This document shows positions 43,404-52,541 of a DNA stretch of 64,000 bases, piece after piece; within the stretch, counting starts at the first letter, position 1, and every line of letters begins with the position of its first letter. The DNA is from Rhizobium hidalgonense (GTDB lineage Bacteria > Pseudomonadota > Alphaproteobacteria > Rhizobiales > Rhizobiaceae). The position numbers were made by a program, and so were the translations under genes. Below the pieces are notes generated by a model, which saw only the letters and a program-made list of their open reading frames with translations, did not search any database and was not told the DNA's origin. Location of the stretch: positions 186,001 through 250,000 of the forward strand of contig NZ_LODW01000059.1 in NCBI RefSeq assembly GCF_002914525.1, read 5' to 3'.

Positions 43404-44387
43404 TCAGTTGCTTGCCGGCTTGGCGTCGGCGGTGAAGAGAATATCTTTGGCCGCCAGCTGGCCCTGCTTCAGCTTGCCTTCGCGAACCAGGACGTCGATC
43501 CAGAACTGGATGTCGCGCTCGACCGGCAGACCGCCGGCACGCACGCCGTAGCCGCGGAAATATTGTGCGAGATCAGCGTTCTCGCCACGCTCGCCGAGCG
43601 CCTTGGCCAGGATTTTCTTGGTTTCCTCGGGATGCTCGCGAGCATAGTCGAGGGCGCGGGCCGACTGCTCGACGAAAATCTTCGAGGCCTCCGGATGCTG
43701 CTGGATGAAATCGCGGCGCAGAACCACAAAGCCGCCGGCGATATCTCCCAGCACGTCGGTATCGTCGAAAACCGGACGCAGGCCGCCGTTCTTGAGTGCG
43801 GCCCCTTCGAAGGTCGTCTGCCAATAGCCGAAGGCGGCAATGTCGACCTGCTTGGAGCGCAGCACCTGCTCCAGCTGCGGTCCCGGAACGACGATCTGGT
43901 TGGCGGAGTCGCTCGGCAAGCCGACGGAATGCAGGGCTTCGCGGATCGTATAGTCGAGATGCGCGCCGAGCGTGTTGACCGCAATGCTCTTGCCGGCAAT
44001 GTCCTTGATTGTTTTGATCGGGCTGTCTTCCAGCACGTAGAAGGTCGATTGAACCTCGTCATTGATGCCGTTCGACGGATAGGCGGCGACGAAGTCGTTG
44101 CCGCCGATGATCGAATTCAAGACGGCTGAGGTGGCGGCGCTGCCGATCTCGACATCGCCGGATGCGAGCGCGATCAGAGAGGCCGGACCACCCTGGGCAT
44201 AGCCGACATTTTCCAGCGTGATGCCCGTATCCTTGAAGTAACCGAGTTCTTCGGCAAGCTCATGGGCGGCAAGGCCGCCTTGGCTGGCGAGATAGCGCAG
44301 CTTCACCGTGTCGGTGGCGGCTGCCGGCGTCGCAAGACCGAGAGCGATTGCGGCCGGCAGGATAAGATTGCGGGGATGGAATGTCAT
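43404..44387 (-). CDS. Sulfonate-type ABC transporter substrate-binding protein (SsuA-like)
   Basis: A 327-residue exported protein with a signal peptide (MTFHPRNLILPAAIALG, cut near ATPAAAT, about 25). It has NMT1/SsuA-type segments such as YLASQGGLAAHELAEELGYF (about 30-49), GSAATSAVLNSIIGGNDF and GKSIAVNTLGAHLDYTIREAL. The family binds aliphatic sulfonates, taurine or related small compounds. A flavin monooxygenase upstream in the same operon suggests an organosulfur or similar compound that is oxidised after uptake. Confidence 0.87.
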   Translation of the reverse strand: MTFHPRNLILPAAIALGLATPAAATDTVKLRYLASQGGLAAHELAEELGYFKDTGITLENVGYAQGGPASLIALASGDVEIGSAATSAVLNSIIGGNDFVAAYPSNGINDEVQSTFYVLEDSPIKTIKDIAGKSIAVNTLGAHLDYTIREALHSVGLPSDSANQIVVPGPQLEQVLRSKQVDIAAFGYWQTTFEGAALKNGGLRPVFDDTDVLGDIAGGFVVLRRDFIQQHPEASKIFVEQSARALDYAREHPEETKKILAKALGERGENADLAQYFRGYGVRAGGLPVERDIQFWIDVLVREGKLKQGQLAAKDILFTADAKPASN

Positions 44388-44425
44388 GTTGTGTCCTTTC
44401 GGAAGAGGAAAATCGGTGGAAGCAA

Positions 44426-45280
44426 TCAGCGGCTCGGCTGGGACCAGCGGCAGAGACGGCGCTGCAGGAGAACGAGCAAGGCGTTGGCGGCAAGCCCAAG
44501 GAAGGCGAGCAGCAGGATCGCTGCAAACATCAGCGGGATCTGGAAATTGTACTGGGCGTTCATCACCTGGAAGCCGATGCCCTTGTTGGCGCCGATCATC
44601 TCGGCGGCAATCAACAGCAGAAGGGCGGTCGTCGCCGAAAGACGCAAGCCGACGAAGATCGCAGGGACGGACGCTGGCAGGATGACGCGGCGGAAGACGG
44701 TGAGCGGGCCGGCGCCATAGGTGCGCGCCATCTCGATGAGCTTCTGGTCCACCTCCTTGACGCCGCTGATCGTGGCGAGCAGGACCGGAAAGAGCGTCGC
44801 CCAGAAAATCACGAAGATCTTCGATGTTTCGCCGAGGCCGAGCAGCAGGATGAAGACCGGATAGAGCGCCAGCGCCGATGTCTGGCGGAAGAGCTGCAGG
44901 ATGGGATCGAGCGCCTGCTCGACCAAGCGAAACTGGCCCATGAACAGGCCGAGCGGAATGCCGACCACGACGGCAAAGGCGAAGGCCGTTCCGGCTCGCT
45001 GCAGGCTGATGGCGATGTCATCGAGCAGCGCGCCATTGGCAAGGTTGGTCCAGAGAGCCGACAGGATCACGTTCAAGGGCGGGAAGACGGCGGGGTTGAC
45101 CCAGCCCCTGGTGCTCGACACCTGCCAGAGTACCAGGAAGCTGATGAGCAGGCCGTAGCGTGGAAAAAGTGATGCGAGCACGCCGCGCAGCTGGGATGCG
45201 AGTGGGGAAGTCGTGCTTTCGCCGCTTTTCAGGCGGCCGAAGCTTGTCGGGAGAACCTGGTTGTTGATTTCATAGGCCAT
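44426..45280 (-). CDS. Sulfonate-type ABC transporter permease (SsuC-like)
   Basis: A 284-residue protein with about six helices, beginning MAYEINNQVLPTSFG at ATG 45280; the frame is open further upstream inside the monooxygenase gene. The ATPase contact loop (DQKLIEMARTYGAGPLTVFRRVILPASVPAIF, about 185-216, cited as two motifs) is of the SsuC/TauC kind. It starts 10 bp after the monooxygenase stop codon and precedes the binding protein by 38 bp. Confidence 0.87.
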   Translation of the reverse strand: MAYEINNQVLPTSFGRLKSGESTTSPLASQLRGVLASLFPRYGLLISFLVLWQVSSTRGWVNPAVFPPLNVILSALWTNLANGALLDDIAISLQRAGTAFAFAVVVGIPLGLFMGQFRLVEQALDPILQLFRQTSALALYPVFILLLGLGETSKIFVIFWATLFPVLLATISGVKEVDQKLIEMARTYGAGPLTVFRRVILPASVPAIFVGLRLSATTALLLLIAAEMIGANKGIGFQVMNAQYNFQIPLMFAAILLLAFLGLAANALLVLLQRRLCRWSQPSR

Positions 45281-45290
45281 GGTGCGCTCC

Positions 45291-46643
45291 TCACTCCGCC
45301 GCCTGGAGAGTTGCGTGTCCTGCAACCCATCGATTGCTCGGGAAAGGCAGGCCGAGGTTTTCCCGCAGCGTCTTGCCCTCATAGGCCGTGCGGAACAGGC
45401 CGCGGCGCTGCAGTTCGGGGATGACCAGATCGACGAAATCGTCGAGCGCCGTCGGCAGCCAGGGCGGCAGAATGTTGAAGCCGTCGGCCGCTTCGTTCTC
45501 AAACCATGTCTGCAACGTATCGGCGATCTGCTCGGCCGTGCCGACGATGGTGTAGTGGCCGCGGGCCGATGCGATCCACTGATAGAGCTGGCGGATGGTG
45601 AAGTTGTTTTCGTCGGCAATCTGGCGGATGAGGGCCTGGCGGCTCTTCATGCCTTCGGTCGGCGGCGCCGGCGGAAGAGGCCCATCAAGATCATAGCCAT
45701 GCAGGTCGAGCGTGCCGCCCGTCAGGCCGTTGAGCAGGCCGATCCCGTCTTCTTCGACGATCAGCGAGGTCAGGCGGTCGTATTTCTCGCGCGCCTCCGC
45801 TTCCGTCCTGCCGACGAAGGCCGAGACGCCGGGCATGACTAAAATGTGATCGGGGTTGCGGCCGAGGCCGCGGGCGCGCGCCTTGATATCCCGGTAGAAT
45901 TCCTGGGCGGTTTCGATGTGCTGATGGGCGGTGAAGATGACTTCAGCTGTTGCCGCGGCGAGCCCGCGCCCGTCTTCCGACTGCCCGGCCTGGACGATGA
46001 CGGGATGCCCCTGGGGCGAGCGTGAAACATTGAGGGGACCGCGCACGCTGAAATGCTCGCCGCGGTGGTCGGTGTCGTGCAGCTTCGCCGGATCGAAGAA
46101 CACGCCCGTTTCCTTGTCGCGGATGAAGGCGTCGTCCTCGAAGCTTTCCCAGAGTTTGCGGACGACGTCGACATGCTCGGCGGCACGGCGATAACGATCG
46201 GCATGTGGCAGCTGGGTATCGCGGTTGAAGTTCTGTGCCGTGAGGTCGCCGGTGGTCGTCACGACATTCCAGCCGGCGCGGCCCTCTGAAATCAGGTCCA
46301 GCGAGGCGAACTTGCGGGCCGTTGTATAAGGCTCCTCATAGGTCGTCGAGGAGGTCGCGATAAAACCAAGATGGGTCGTGAAAGGCGCAAGCGCCGAGAA
46401 CAAGGTCACCGGTTCGAAGCCGGCGACGCGGGCATTGCCGCCTTCGCGTGCTCCGCCGAAACCGACAGCCAGTCCATCGGCCAGGAAGTAAGCATCGAAG
46501 AGGCCGCGCTCGGCTGTCAGTGCCAGCTGCTTGTGAAACTCGAAACTGGTGGCGCCGTCGGCCGGCTGGTCGGGATGACGCCATGAGGCGACATGCTGTC
46601 CGCCACCAGGAAGAAATGCTCCAAGCCTGATTTTCCGTGTCAT
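45291..46643 (-). CDS. Flavin-dependent monooxygenase, NtaA/SnaA/DszA type (luciferase-like)
   Basis: A 450-residue protein, the usual length of the NtaA/SnaA/DszA/SoxA group of FMNH2-dependent monooxygenases. Family pieces are LGAFLPGGGQHVASWRHPD (about 6-24), ATSSTTYEEPYTTARKFASL, SEGRAGWNVVTT, GPLNVSRSPQGHPVIVQAGQS and a C-terminal FNILPPWLP. Such enzymes need a separate flavin reductase, not seen nearby. Members oxidise nitrilotriacetate, EDTA, dibenzothiophene sulfone or alkyl sulfones. It leads the ABC operon, so it probably acts on the imported substrate. Confidence 0.88.
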   Translation of the reverse strand: MTRKIRLGAFLPGGGQHVASWRHPDQPADGATSFEFHKQLALTAERGLFDAYFLADGLAVGFGGAREGGNARVAGFEPVTLFSALAPFTTHLGFIATSSTTYEEPYTTARKFASLDLISEGRAGWNVVTTTGDLTAQNFNRDTQLPHADRYRRAAEHVDVVRKLWESFEDDAFIRDKETGVFFDPAKLHDTDHRGEHFSVRGPLNVSRSPQGHPVIVQAGQSEDGRGLAAATAEVIFTAHQHIETAQEFYRDIKARARGLGRNPDHILVMPGVSAFVGRTEAEAREKYDRLTSLIVEEDGIGLLNGLTGGTLDLHGYDLDGPLPPAPPTEGMKSRQALIRQIADENNFTIRQLYQWIASARGHYTIVGTAEQIADTLQTWFENEAADGFNILPPWLPTALDDFVDLVIPELQRRGLFRTAYEGKTLRENLGLPFPSNRWVAGHATLQAAE

Positions 46644-47017
46644 TTCGCGTCCTCTCCGTTTGCCCCGAACAGCCCCAGCTCCTCTGCGAGGGCAGGTATA
46701 AATCTGTCTATCGAGCCACTAGGATATGTTCTCCATAGATTTTATAGAGAAACTTAATTTCATAGTTTCGGGAGAAGAGTGAATAGATTTTCGGGATCGG
46801 GGGAAAATTGGAAATCAACGATTGGGGTCGCCAAACTGCTGGCAGCTGGTCTTGCGCTTGATCGTTGATGTCTTTGGTCGGGCCGGCAGATACGCAGGCA
46901 TCCCAAACCCATCGCGAAGGCGGGCGAGCGTTGCACGATCAAGGAAGCATGCGGGGATGACCCGTTTAGTTACCACGTCCGTGACGCCGGATATAGCTCC
47001 CCACGTTTACCCGGGCA
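46644..47017. other. Non-coding gap with promoter of the monooxygenase operon and an inverted repeat
   Basis: No credible gene is seen in these 374 bp. The left third (46690-46780) is A/T-rich and should hold the minus-strand promoter of the monooxygenase operon. ATCAACGAT at 46814-46822 and its complement ATCGTTGAT at 46861-46869 form a 9-bp inverted repeat with a 38-nt centre containing CTGGCAG. Short open frames on both strands show no family resemblance and no ribosome sites. Confidence 0.45.
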
Positions 47018-47803
47018 TCAGCTCCGTTTTGGTCGGGCCGGGGCATGTTCGAGGCGGGCGGCGGCCTTCTTCAGGCAGCCGAGATAACGGTCCCTGTTCG
47101 CAATGCCGTCGTCGCGTGGCGTGACCAGGCAGAGCGTTGCGGCTGCATGGCCTTCCTCGCCGCGCACCGGCACGGCAAAACAATGGGTGAAACTATCGAC
47201 GATGCTGTTGAAGGTGAAGAGACCTTCACGCTCGGCCTGGCGCACCTCGGCGATGAAGGTTTGCGGCTCGAGCCATTCGCCGCCCGGCAGGCGGAAATCC
47301 TGCGGCGGAATGAAGTTCAGTATCTCCTGATCCGACAGATGCGCAACGAGCAGGCGGCCTGACGCCGTCCACGGGATCGGCACCGACTGGCCGACATCCG
47401 TTGAAATGCGGAAGGGCCGCGCGCCTTCGCGCATGCGCACGACCGTGTACCTGTTTCCATCCAGCATGCAGAACTGTGCCGTCTCCCGCGTCTCGTCGGC
47501 AAGATGCTCCAGCGTCGTCTCGCATTCGCGGGTGAAATCGAAATGATTTTCATAGGCGGCGCCGAGGAAATAGAGCTTGCGACCGAGATAGACCCGCCCC
47601 TCGCCGCCGGTGAATTCGAGAATGCCGTTGCTCAGTAGCAGGTTGACGAGCTCGTAGACCGAGGAGCGCGGCGCGCCGATCTGCGCGGCGATCTCGTTCG
47701 GCTTCAGGGCCTGCCGTTTCTGGCGCAGGAAATCGAGGATTTCGAAGGCGCGGTCGAGCCCGCGGGCGCGTTTGCCGGCTGCTTCGTCCTGGACTGCATC
47801 CAT
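47018..47803 (-). CDS. IclR-family transcriptional regulator
   Basis: A 261-residue regulator from ATG 47803, or 281 residues from TTG 47863, which has no good ribosome site. The winged helix is at about 15-70 (ARGLDRAFEILDFLRQKRQAL, PNEIAAQIGAPRSSVYELV). The IclR effector domain follows (about 80-250, with FCMLDGNRYTVVRM, IPWTASGRLLVAHL and CFAVPVRGEEGHAAATLCL). It is divergent from the sugar-type importer at 48025 and probably controls that catabolic operon, with a dyad in the intervening DNA. Confidence 0.87.
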   Translation of the reverse strand: MDAVQDEAAGKRARGLDRAFEILDFLRQKRQALKPNEIAAQIGAPRSSVYELVNLLLSNGILEFTGGEGRVYLGRKLYFLGAAYENHFDFTRECETTLEHLADETRETAQFCMLDGNRYTVVRMREGARPFRISTDVGQSVPIPWTASGRLLVAHLSDQEILNFIPPQDFRLPGGEWLEPQTFIAEVRQAEREGLFTFNSIVDSFTHCFAVPVRGEEGHAAATLCLVTPRDDGIANRDRYLGCLKKAAARLEHAPARPKRS

Positions 47804-47941
47804 TGCTGTCGATCCCAATTTTTGTTCGGTCAAGCTTTTCAAATTCTGTGGCGCATCTGTCAACCGACGCCCGTCATTCCTAGCAGACGAAAATTTTTTT
47901 CATCCCTCTTGCGAGGTGGAAAAATCGGCATAAGATCACCG

Positions 47942-47979
47942 CGTCCGTTATAAGGATCATATGTACATTATATTGGACG
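47942..47979. promoter_or_regulatory. Imperfect 38-bp dyad, candidate IclR operator
   Basis: CGTCC at 47942-47946 and GGACG at 47975-47979 are exact complements. Inward, 14 of the 19 position pairs are complementary around the centre CATATG. The dyad lies 46 bp before the binding-protein ATG and between the divergent IclR and importer genes. Confidence 0.55.
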
Positions 47980-48024
47980 TTGATGGTCAGTCGTCAAGGC
48001 TGCCGCACAAAAAAGGGGATCGAC

Positions 48025-49095
48025 ATGAAGAATTTAGAAAACAGCATTTCCGCTTCACTGCGCCGCCGCCTTCTCGCCGGCGCCGCTGCCGCCGCTGCCC
48101 TCCTCGTCTTTTCCACCGGTACGGCCTCGGCCGCTGCCAATTGCATCAAGGGCGACAGGAAAGCGCCCTACACGATCGGCTGGGCGAACATCTATTCGGT
48201 GCCGACCTGGATGAAGCAGACAGAAGGCACGATCACCGCCGAAGTGGAGGAACTGAAGAAGGCGGGCCTCGTGAAGGACCTGATGATCACGGATGCGCAG
48301 GGCAACGCCCAGACGCAGATCCAGCATATCCAGTCGATGATCGACGCCAATGTCGACGCCATTGTCGTTATCGCCGGCTCCTCCAACGCGCTCGACCGCG
48401 TCATCTCTGATGCCTGCGACAAGGGCATCGCCGTCGTCAACTTCGACAGCCTCGTCAACACCGACAAGGTGACGGCGAAGATCAACACCGATTCCAGCGA
48501 ATGGGGTGCGACCGCGGCCAAGTGGATGGTCAGCCAGCTCGGCGGCAAGGGCAAGATCATCATCATGAACGGCCCGGCCGGCATTTCGGTCAGCGACGAC
48601 CGTCGCAAGGGCGCCCAGCCGGTGCTCGACGCCAATCCGGGCCTCAAAGTGATCACCGAGACGAACACGGAATATAACGTTGCCCCGGCGCAGGAAGCGA
48701 TGACCAGCCTGCTCTTTGCCAATCCCGAAATCGATGGCGTGCTGTCGCTCGGCGGCGCGCTGTCGGCCGGCTCCGTCATGGCCTTCGAGCGTCAGGGCCG
48801 CGACCAGGTGCCGACGACGGGCGAAAATGCAAGGCAGTTCCTGGAACTGTGGAAGGAGAAAGGTCTGAAGGGCTGGGCGACGATGCAGCCCAACTGGCTC
48901 GGCGCGCTTTCCGTCTATACCGCCGTACAGGCGCTGCAAGGCAAGGACGTGCCGGCCTTCGTCAAGGTGCCGCTGCCCGTCATCGACGACAGCACGATCG
49001 GCAGCTACCTCTCACGGGCCGACAAGTTCCCGGCTGACGGCTACATCTACTCGGATTACGACCAGGCGCTCTTCGACAAGCTGCTTGCCAAGTAA
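48025..49095 (+). CDS. Sugar-type ABC transporter substrate-binding protein (periplasmic binding protein type I)
   Basis: A 356-residue exported protein. ATG 48025 starts MKNLENSISASLRRRLLAG; the signal has a basic start, an Ala/Leu core and cleavage near SAAANC (about 36). The type-I fold has IGWANIYSVPTWMKQTEG, DLMITDAQGNAQTQIQHIQSM, DANVDAIVVIAGSSNALD and WGATAAKWMVSQLGGKG segments. It leads an operon of ATPase, two permeases and four enzymes of amino-acid or acyl-amide type, so its ligand may be an amino-sugar or acylated amino-acid compound rather than a plain sugar. That is inference. Confidence 0.88.
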   Translation: MKNLENSISASLRRRLLAGAAAAAALLVFSTGTASAAANCIKGDRKAPYTIGWANIYSVPTWMKQTEGTITAEVEELKKAGLVKDLMITDAQGNAQTQIQHIQSMIDANVDAIVVIAGSSNALDRVISDACDKGIAVVNFDSLVNTDKVTAKINTDSSEWGATAAKWMVSQLGGKGKIIIMNGPAGISVSDDRRKGAQPVLDANPGLKVITETNTEYNVAPAQEAMTSLLFANPEIDGVLSLGGALSAGSVMAFERQGRDQVPTTGENARQFLELWKEKGLKGWATMQPNWLGALSVYTAVQALQGKDVPAFVKVPLPVIDDSTIGSYLSRADKFPADGYIYSDYDQALFDKLLAK

Positions 49096-49129
49096 TACGC
49101 CCAAGTAATCCTGAGCTGAGGACACCGTC

Positions 49130-50644
49130 ATGACGGAAGAACGGCCCCTGCTGGAAGCCCGGCAGGTGTTCAAGGGATTTTTCGGCAATCCCGTTCTGAA
49201 GGGCGTCGATATCGCCCTTCTGCCGGGCAGGGTTCACGCTCTGCTCGGCGAAAACGGCGCCGGCAAGTCGACGCTGATCAATCTCCTGTCCGGCGCCCTT
49301 CTGCCGGACAGCGGGTCCATCCTTGTCGACGGCAGGCCTGTCGGGCGTTTCAGCCCGGCGGCGGCGCGGGCAGCGGGCATCGCCGTGGTGCAGCAGGAAC
49401 TGAGCCTGACGGCCAATCTCTCGATTGCCGAAAACATCGGGACCGGCGCCTTCCCGCGCCGGTTCGGCCTCATCGATTACAGAGCGCTGCATCGCGGTGT
49501 GCAGGATGTCTGCGATATGGTCGGGCTCACCGAACCGCTCGACATGCCGGTCGCCGATCTCGCGCTCGGCCGCCGTCAGATGGTGGAGATCGCCAAGGCG
49601 CTGTTCCGCAAACCGCGCGTGCTGATACTGGACGAGCCGACCTCGTCACTTTCCGCGCATGAAGCCCGCATCCTTGCCCGCCTCATCGAGACGCTCAAGG
49701 GACGCGGCACCGCGCTTCTTTATATTTCCCACCGCCTCAACGAGGTGCAGGCGCTCTGCTCGCATGTCACGGTGCTGAAGGACGGTGGCGTCACCGCCGA
49801 CCAGTCGCTCTCCGGCATCGATGGCGAGGGGCTGGTCCGCCTGATGGTCGGCCGCGAAACCGGCGACCTGTTCCCGCCGCGCGCCGTCGCCAAACCAGGC
49901 GCGATACGCATCGACGTCGAAGATTTTTCCGCCGGCATGGTACGCCATATCGGTTTTTCTGTCCGTGCCGGCGAGATCGTCGGCATTGGCGGGCTCGTGG
50001 GACAGGGTCAGGAAGACCTGCTGCTCGGTCTCTACGGCGCGATTCCCGCGTCCGCCGCCCGTGCTGATGTATCGGGCAAATCAGGCCTGCCCGCCAATGT
50101 CGGCGCGGCGAATGCGGCCGGTATCGTCTATGTGCCGGCCGACCGCAAGCATGAGGGATTGGTGCTGCCCCACTCCATCGCCGCCAATCTCATCCTGCCC
50201 TCGCTCGGACGGCTCGCCCGCAGGGGCTTACGCGACCGACCGGCGGAAGGCGGCCTGGTCGCCGATCTCGCCCGTCGCCTGGCGATCAAGGGCGATACCG
50301 CCCGCCCGGTGCAGGCGCTTTCCGGCGGCAATCAGCAGAAGGTGGCGCTCGCCAAATGGCTGCCGCTCGATCCGTCGGTTCTGCTCCTCAACGACCCGAC
50401 GCGCGGCGTCGACATCGAGACCAAGCGTGAGATCTACCTGATGCTGCGCGCCTTCGCTGCCGAGGGGCGGCTCGTCATTCTCGCCAGTTCCGACACGCCG
50501 GAACTCGTGCATCTTTGCGACCGCGTCGTGGTTCTGCGCGAGGGGCGCGTTGCGGCAACACTGTCGCAGGATGAAATCAGCGAAGCGGCGATCGTCGGCG
50601 CGGCCATGGGCATTGCGGCCGCGACGCAGGGAGAGGCGGCATGA
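49130..50644 (+). CDS. Sugar-type ABC transporter ATP-binding protein (two-domain)
   Basis: A 504-residue double ATPase. Domain 1 has Walker A GENGAGKST (about 40-48), relaxed signature LALGRRQMVEIAKAL and Walker B VLILDEPTSSL. Domain 2 has GLVGQGQEDLLLG in place of Walker A and a full signature LSGGNQQKVALAKWL followed by LLLNDPTRGVD. This asymmetry is usual for the RbsA/MglA class. It overlaps the next permease gene by 4 bp (ATGA). Confidence 0.9.
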   Translation: MTEERPLLEARQVFKGFFGNPVLKGVDIALLPGRVHALLGENGAGKSTLINLLSGALLPDSGSILVDGRPVGRFSPAAARAAGIAVVQQELSLTANLSIAENIGTGAFPRRFGLIDYRALHRGVQDVCDMVGLTEPLDMPVADLALGRRQMVEIAKALFRKPRVLILDEPTSSLSAHEARILARLIETLKGRGTALLYISHRLNEVQALCSHVTVLKDGGVTADQSLSGIDGEGLVRLMVGRETGDLFPPRAVAKPGAIRIDVEDFSAGMVRHIGFSVRAGEIVGIGGLVGQGQEDLLLGLYGAIPASAARADVSGKSGLPANVGAANAAGIVYVPADRKHEGLVLPHSIAANLILPSLGRLARRGLRDRPAEGGLVADLARRLAIKGDTARPVQALSGGNQQKVALAKWLPLDPSVLLLNDPTRGVDIETKREIYLMLRAFAAEGRLVILASSDTPELVHLCDRVVVLREGRVAATLSQDEISEAAIVGAAMGIAAATQGEAA

Positions 50645-51603
50645 GCACGATTTCGTCATCCGGGCTTTACGGCGCAATCCAGCTCCGCCGCAATCGCGGC
50701 CTCGCCGGCCTCTATCTGGTGGTCGCCACCTTTCTCATCCTTTATGCAGTGCTCTTTCCCGGTATCCTTTCGATCGGCGGCTTCTCGAAATTCACGCAGA
50801 ACTGGTTCCCGCTTGCGCTCGTCACCATGGCGCAGGCGCTGCTCATGCTGAACGGCGGCATCACCCTGGCGATCGGTCCGCTGGTGAGCCTGGGAGCGGT
50901 GATCGCGGCGACGACGATGGAAGGGGCGCTCGGCGTGCCGGGCGGCATTCTGGCCGTCGCGCTCGCCGGTCTCGCGATCGGCGCCCTCATCGGCGCCATC
51001 GTCACGCTTTTGAGGCTGCCGGCAATCATCGTCACGCTGGCCGGATCCTTCATCATCAGCGGCGTTGCGCTCATTCTGCTTCCGCGGCCGGGCGGGGTCG
51101 TTCCCGATTGGCTGTCGACCGCGCTTGCCGGCCACACGCCGGTTGCTTTCCTGCTGCTCGTCTTGATCCTTGTGCTCTGGAAAGCCTTTCTCGCAACGCC
51201 GCTCGGTCTCGGCATCTATGCGGCCGGCGACAACCCGGTCGGCGCATTCCGCTCCGGCGTTCCGGTCGAACGGGTGAAGGTTGCAGCCTTTGCGCTCTCC
51301 GGTCTTCTTGCGGCGCTGACCGGCCTTTTCGTCGCCGCGCAGACCGGCTCGGGCGATCCTGTGATCGGCACGCCCTTCACGCTGAACTCGATCGCTGCCG
51401 CCGTGCTCGGCGGGGTGGGTTTCCTCGGCGGCAAGGGCACGATGCGCGGGGCGATCTGCGGCAGCCTGCTGCTCTCTGTGATGATCAACGTCATGTTCTT
51501 TCTCGGCTTCCCGCCGGTCGCGCAATATGTCGCGCAAGGTCTGATCATCGTCGGGGCGGTCGCCGTTCCGGAGCTTCTCGGTCAATGGAGGGCAAGGCGA
51601 TGA
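50641..51603 (+). CDS. Sugar-type ABC transporter permease 1 (RbsC family)
   Basis: A 320-residue membrane protein with about nine helices. It carries LLMLNGGITLAIGPLVSLGAVIAA (about 76-99), GIYAAGDNPVGAFRSGVPVERVKVAAFALSG-type coupling region near 195-225, and AAVLGGVGFLGGKGTMRGAICG near 255-276. It overlaps the ATPase and the second permease by 4 bp each. With two permease genes in the operon the pore is probably a heterodimer. Confidence 0.9.
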   Translation: MSTISSSGLYGAIQLRRNRGLAGLYLVVATFLILYAVLFPGILSIGGFSKFTQNWFPLALVTMAQALLMLNGGITLAIGPLVSLGAVIAATTMEGALGVPGGILAVALAGLAIGALIGAIVTLLRLPAIIVTLAGSFIISGVALILLPRPGGVVPDWLSTALAGHTPVAFLLLVLILVLWKAFLATPLGLGIYAAGDNPVGAFRSGVPVERVKVAAFALSGLLAALTGLFVAAQTGSGDPVIGTPFTLNSIAAAVLGGVGFLGGKGTMRGAICGSLLLSVMINVMFFLGFPPVAQYVAQGLIIVGAVAVPELLGQWRARR

Positions 51604-52541
51604 ACATCATCAGATCCGCATCCCGCAATCCGCCGCTTCTGACCTTGCTTCTGGTCGCGCTCGTCTGGATCGTCGCGAGCCTTGCGCTGCGCGGTTTCGG
51701 CGCCTATGGCCATCTGCGCTATCTGCTCGAACTCGCCGCCGTGATCGGCATCGTCGCTGCCGGGCAGACGCTCGTCATCCTGATGGGCGGCATCGATCTT
51801 TCCGTCGGGGCTGTCATCACCGTCACGGCGATCCTGCTGCCGCTGATTTCGCCGGCCTGGGATCCGACAGGCCTTGCCGGCATTGCGGCGGCGCTTGCCA
51901 TCGCCACCGGCATCGGCCTGATGAACGGCGCGGGGGCTGCCTATCTTCGCGTGCCGTCGATCATCATGACGCTTGCCATGGCGACCTTCCTGCAGGGCCT
52001 GCTGGTCATCGTCGCCGGCGGCAGTGCGGTCACCGTCAGCAATCCCGCAGTCATTCTGCTCGGTCAGGCGCGGCCGCTCGGCATTCCCTCGGGCATCATT
52101 CTGTGGCTCGTTGTTGCGATCGCCGTGCTGCTGCTCGTCCACCGCATGCCGACCGGCGCCCGGTTTCTGGCGCTCGGGGCAAACCCGCTCGCTGCCCGGC
52201 TCTCCGGCGTCAGCATCACCCGCAACACGCTGATCGTCCACACCCTGTCCGGCTTCTTTGCCGGGCTGGCGGGCCTTCTCGTGCTCGGCATGAACCGGCA
52301 GGGCTATGTCGGCATCGGCGATCCATATCTGCTGACGTCGATCGCCGCCGTGGTGCTCGGCGGCACCTCCATCCTCGGCGGCCGCGGCACCTATGCCGGG
52401 ACCATCCCCGGGGCGATCCTGCTCGTCACCACGACGGCGCTGATCACCGTCGTCAACGCCTCGCCCGGCTGGCGGTCAATCATGTTCGGCACGCTGATCC
52501 TTGCCCTCCTGCTTGTTTCCGGCCGCGAGGCGCGCAGATGA
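51600..52541 (+). CDS. Sugar-type ABC transporter permease 2 (RbsC family)
   Basis: A 313-residue membrane protein from ATG 51600 (MNIIRSASRNPPLL). The same frame is open far upstream inside the preceding gene, but that is not credible. Family pieces include GQTLVILMGGIDLSVGAVIT (about 54-73), LALGANPLAARLSGVSITRN and VLGGTSILGGRGTYAGTIPG. It overlaps the amidohydrolase gene by 4 bp, which ties transport and enzyme genes together in one transcript. Confidence 0.9.
   Translation: MNIIRSASRNPPLLTLLLVALVWIVASLALRGFGAYGHLRYLLELAAVIGIVAAGQTLVILMGGIDLSVGAVITVTAILLPLISPAWDPTGLAGIAAALAIATGIGLMNGAGAAYLRVPSIIMTLAMATFLQGLLVIVAGGSAVTVSNPAVILLGQARPLGIPSGIILWLVVAIAVLLLVHRMPTGARFLALGANPLAARLSGVSITRNTLIVHTLSGFFAGLAGLLVLGMNRQGYVGIGDPYLLTSIAAVVLGGTSILGGRGTYAGTIPGAILLVTTTALITVVNASPGWRSIMFGTLILALLLVSGREARR

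Noticed and set aside
46760..47124. Short open frames on both strands in the 46.6-47.1 kb gap
   Set aside because: No ribosome sites, no recognisable domains, and the plus-strand one runs into the IclR gene in antisense.
50550..51599. Upstream open frame joined to permease 2, giving a 663-residue protein
   Set aside because: This part overlaps permease 1 and the ATPase end in another frame and is rich in Arg/His as typical of shadow frames; permease homology starts at 51600.
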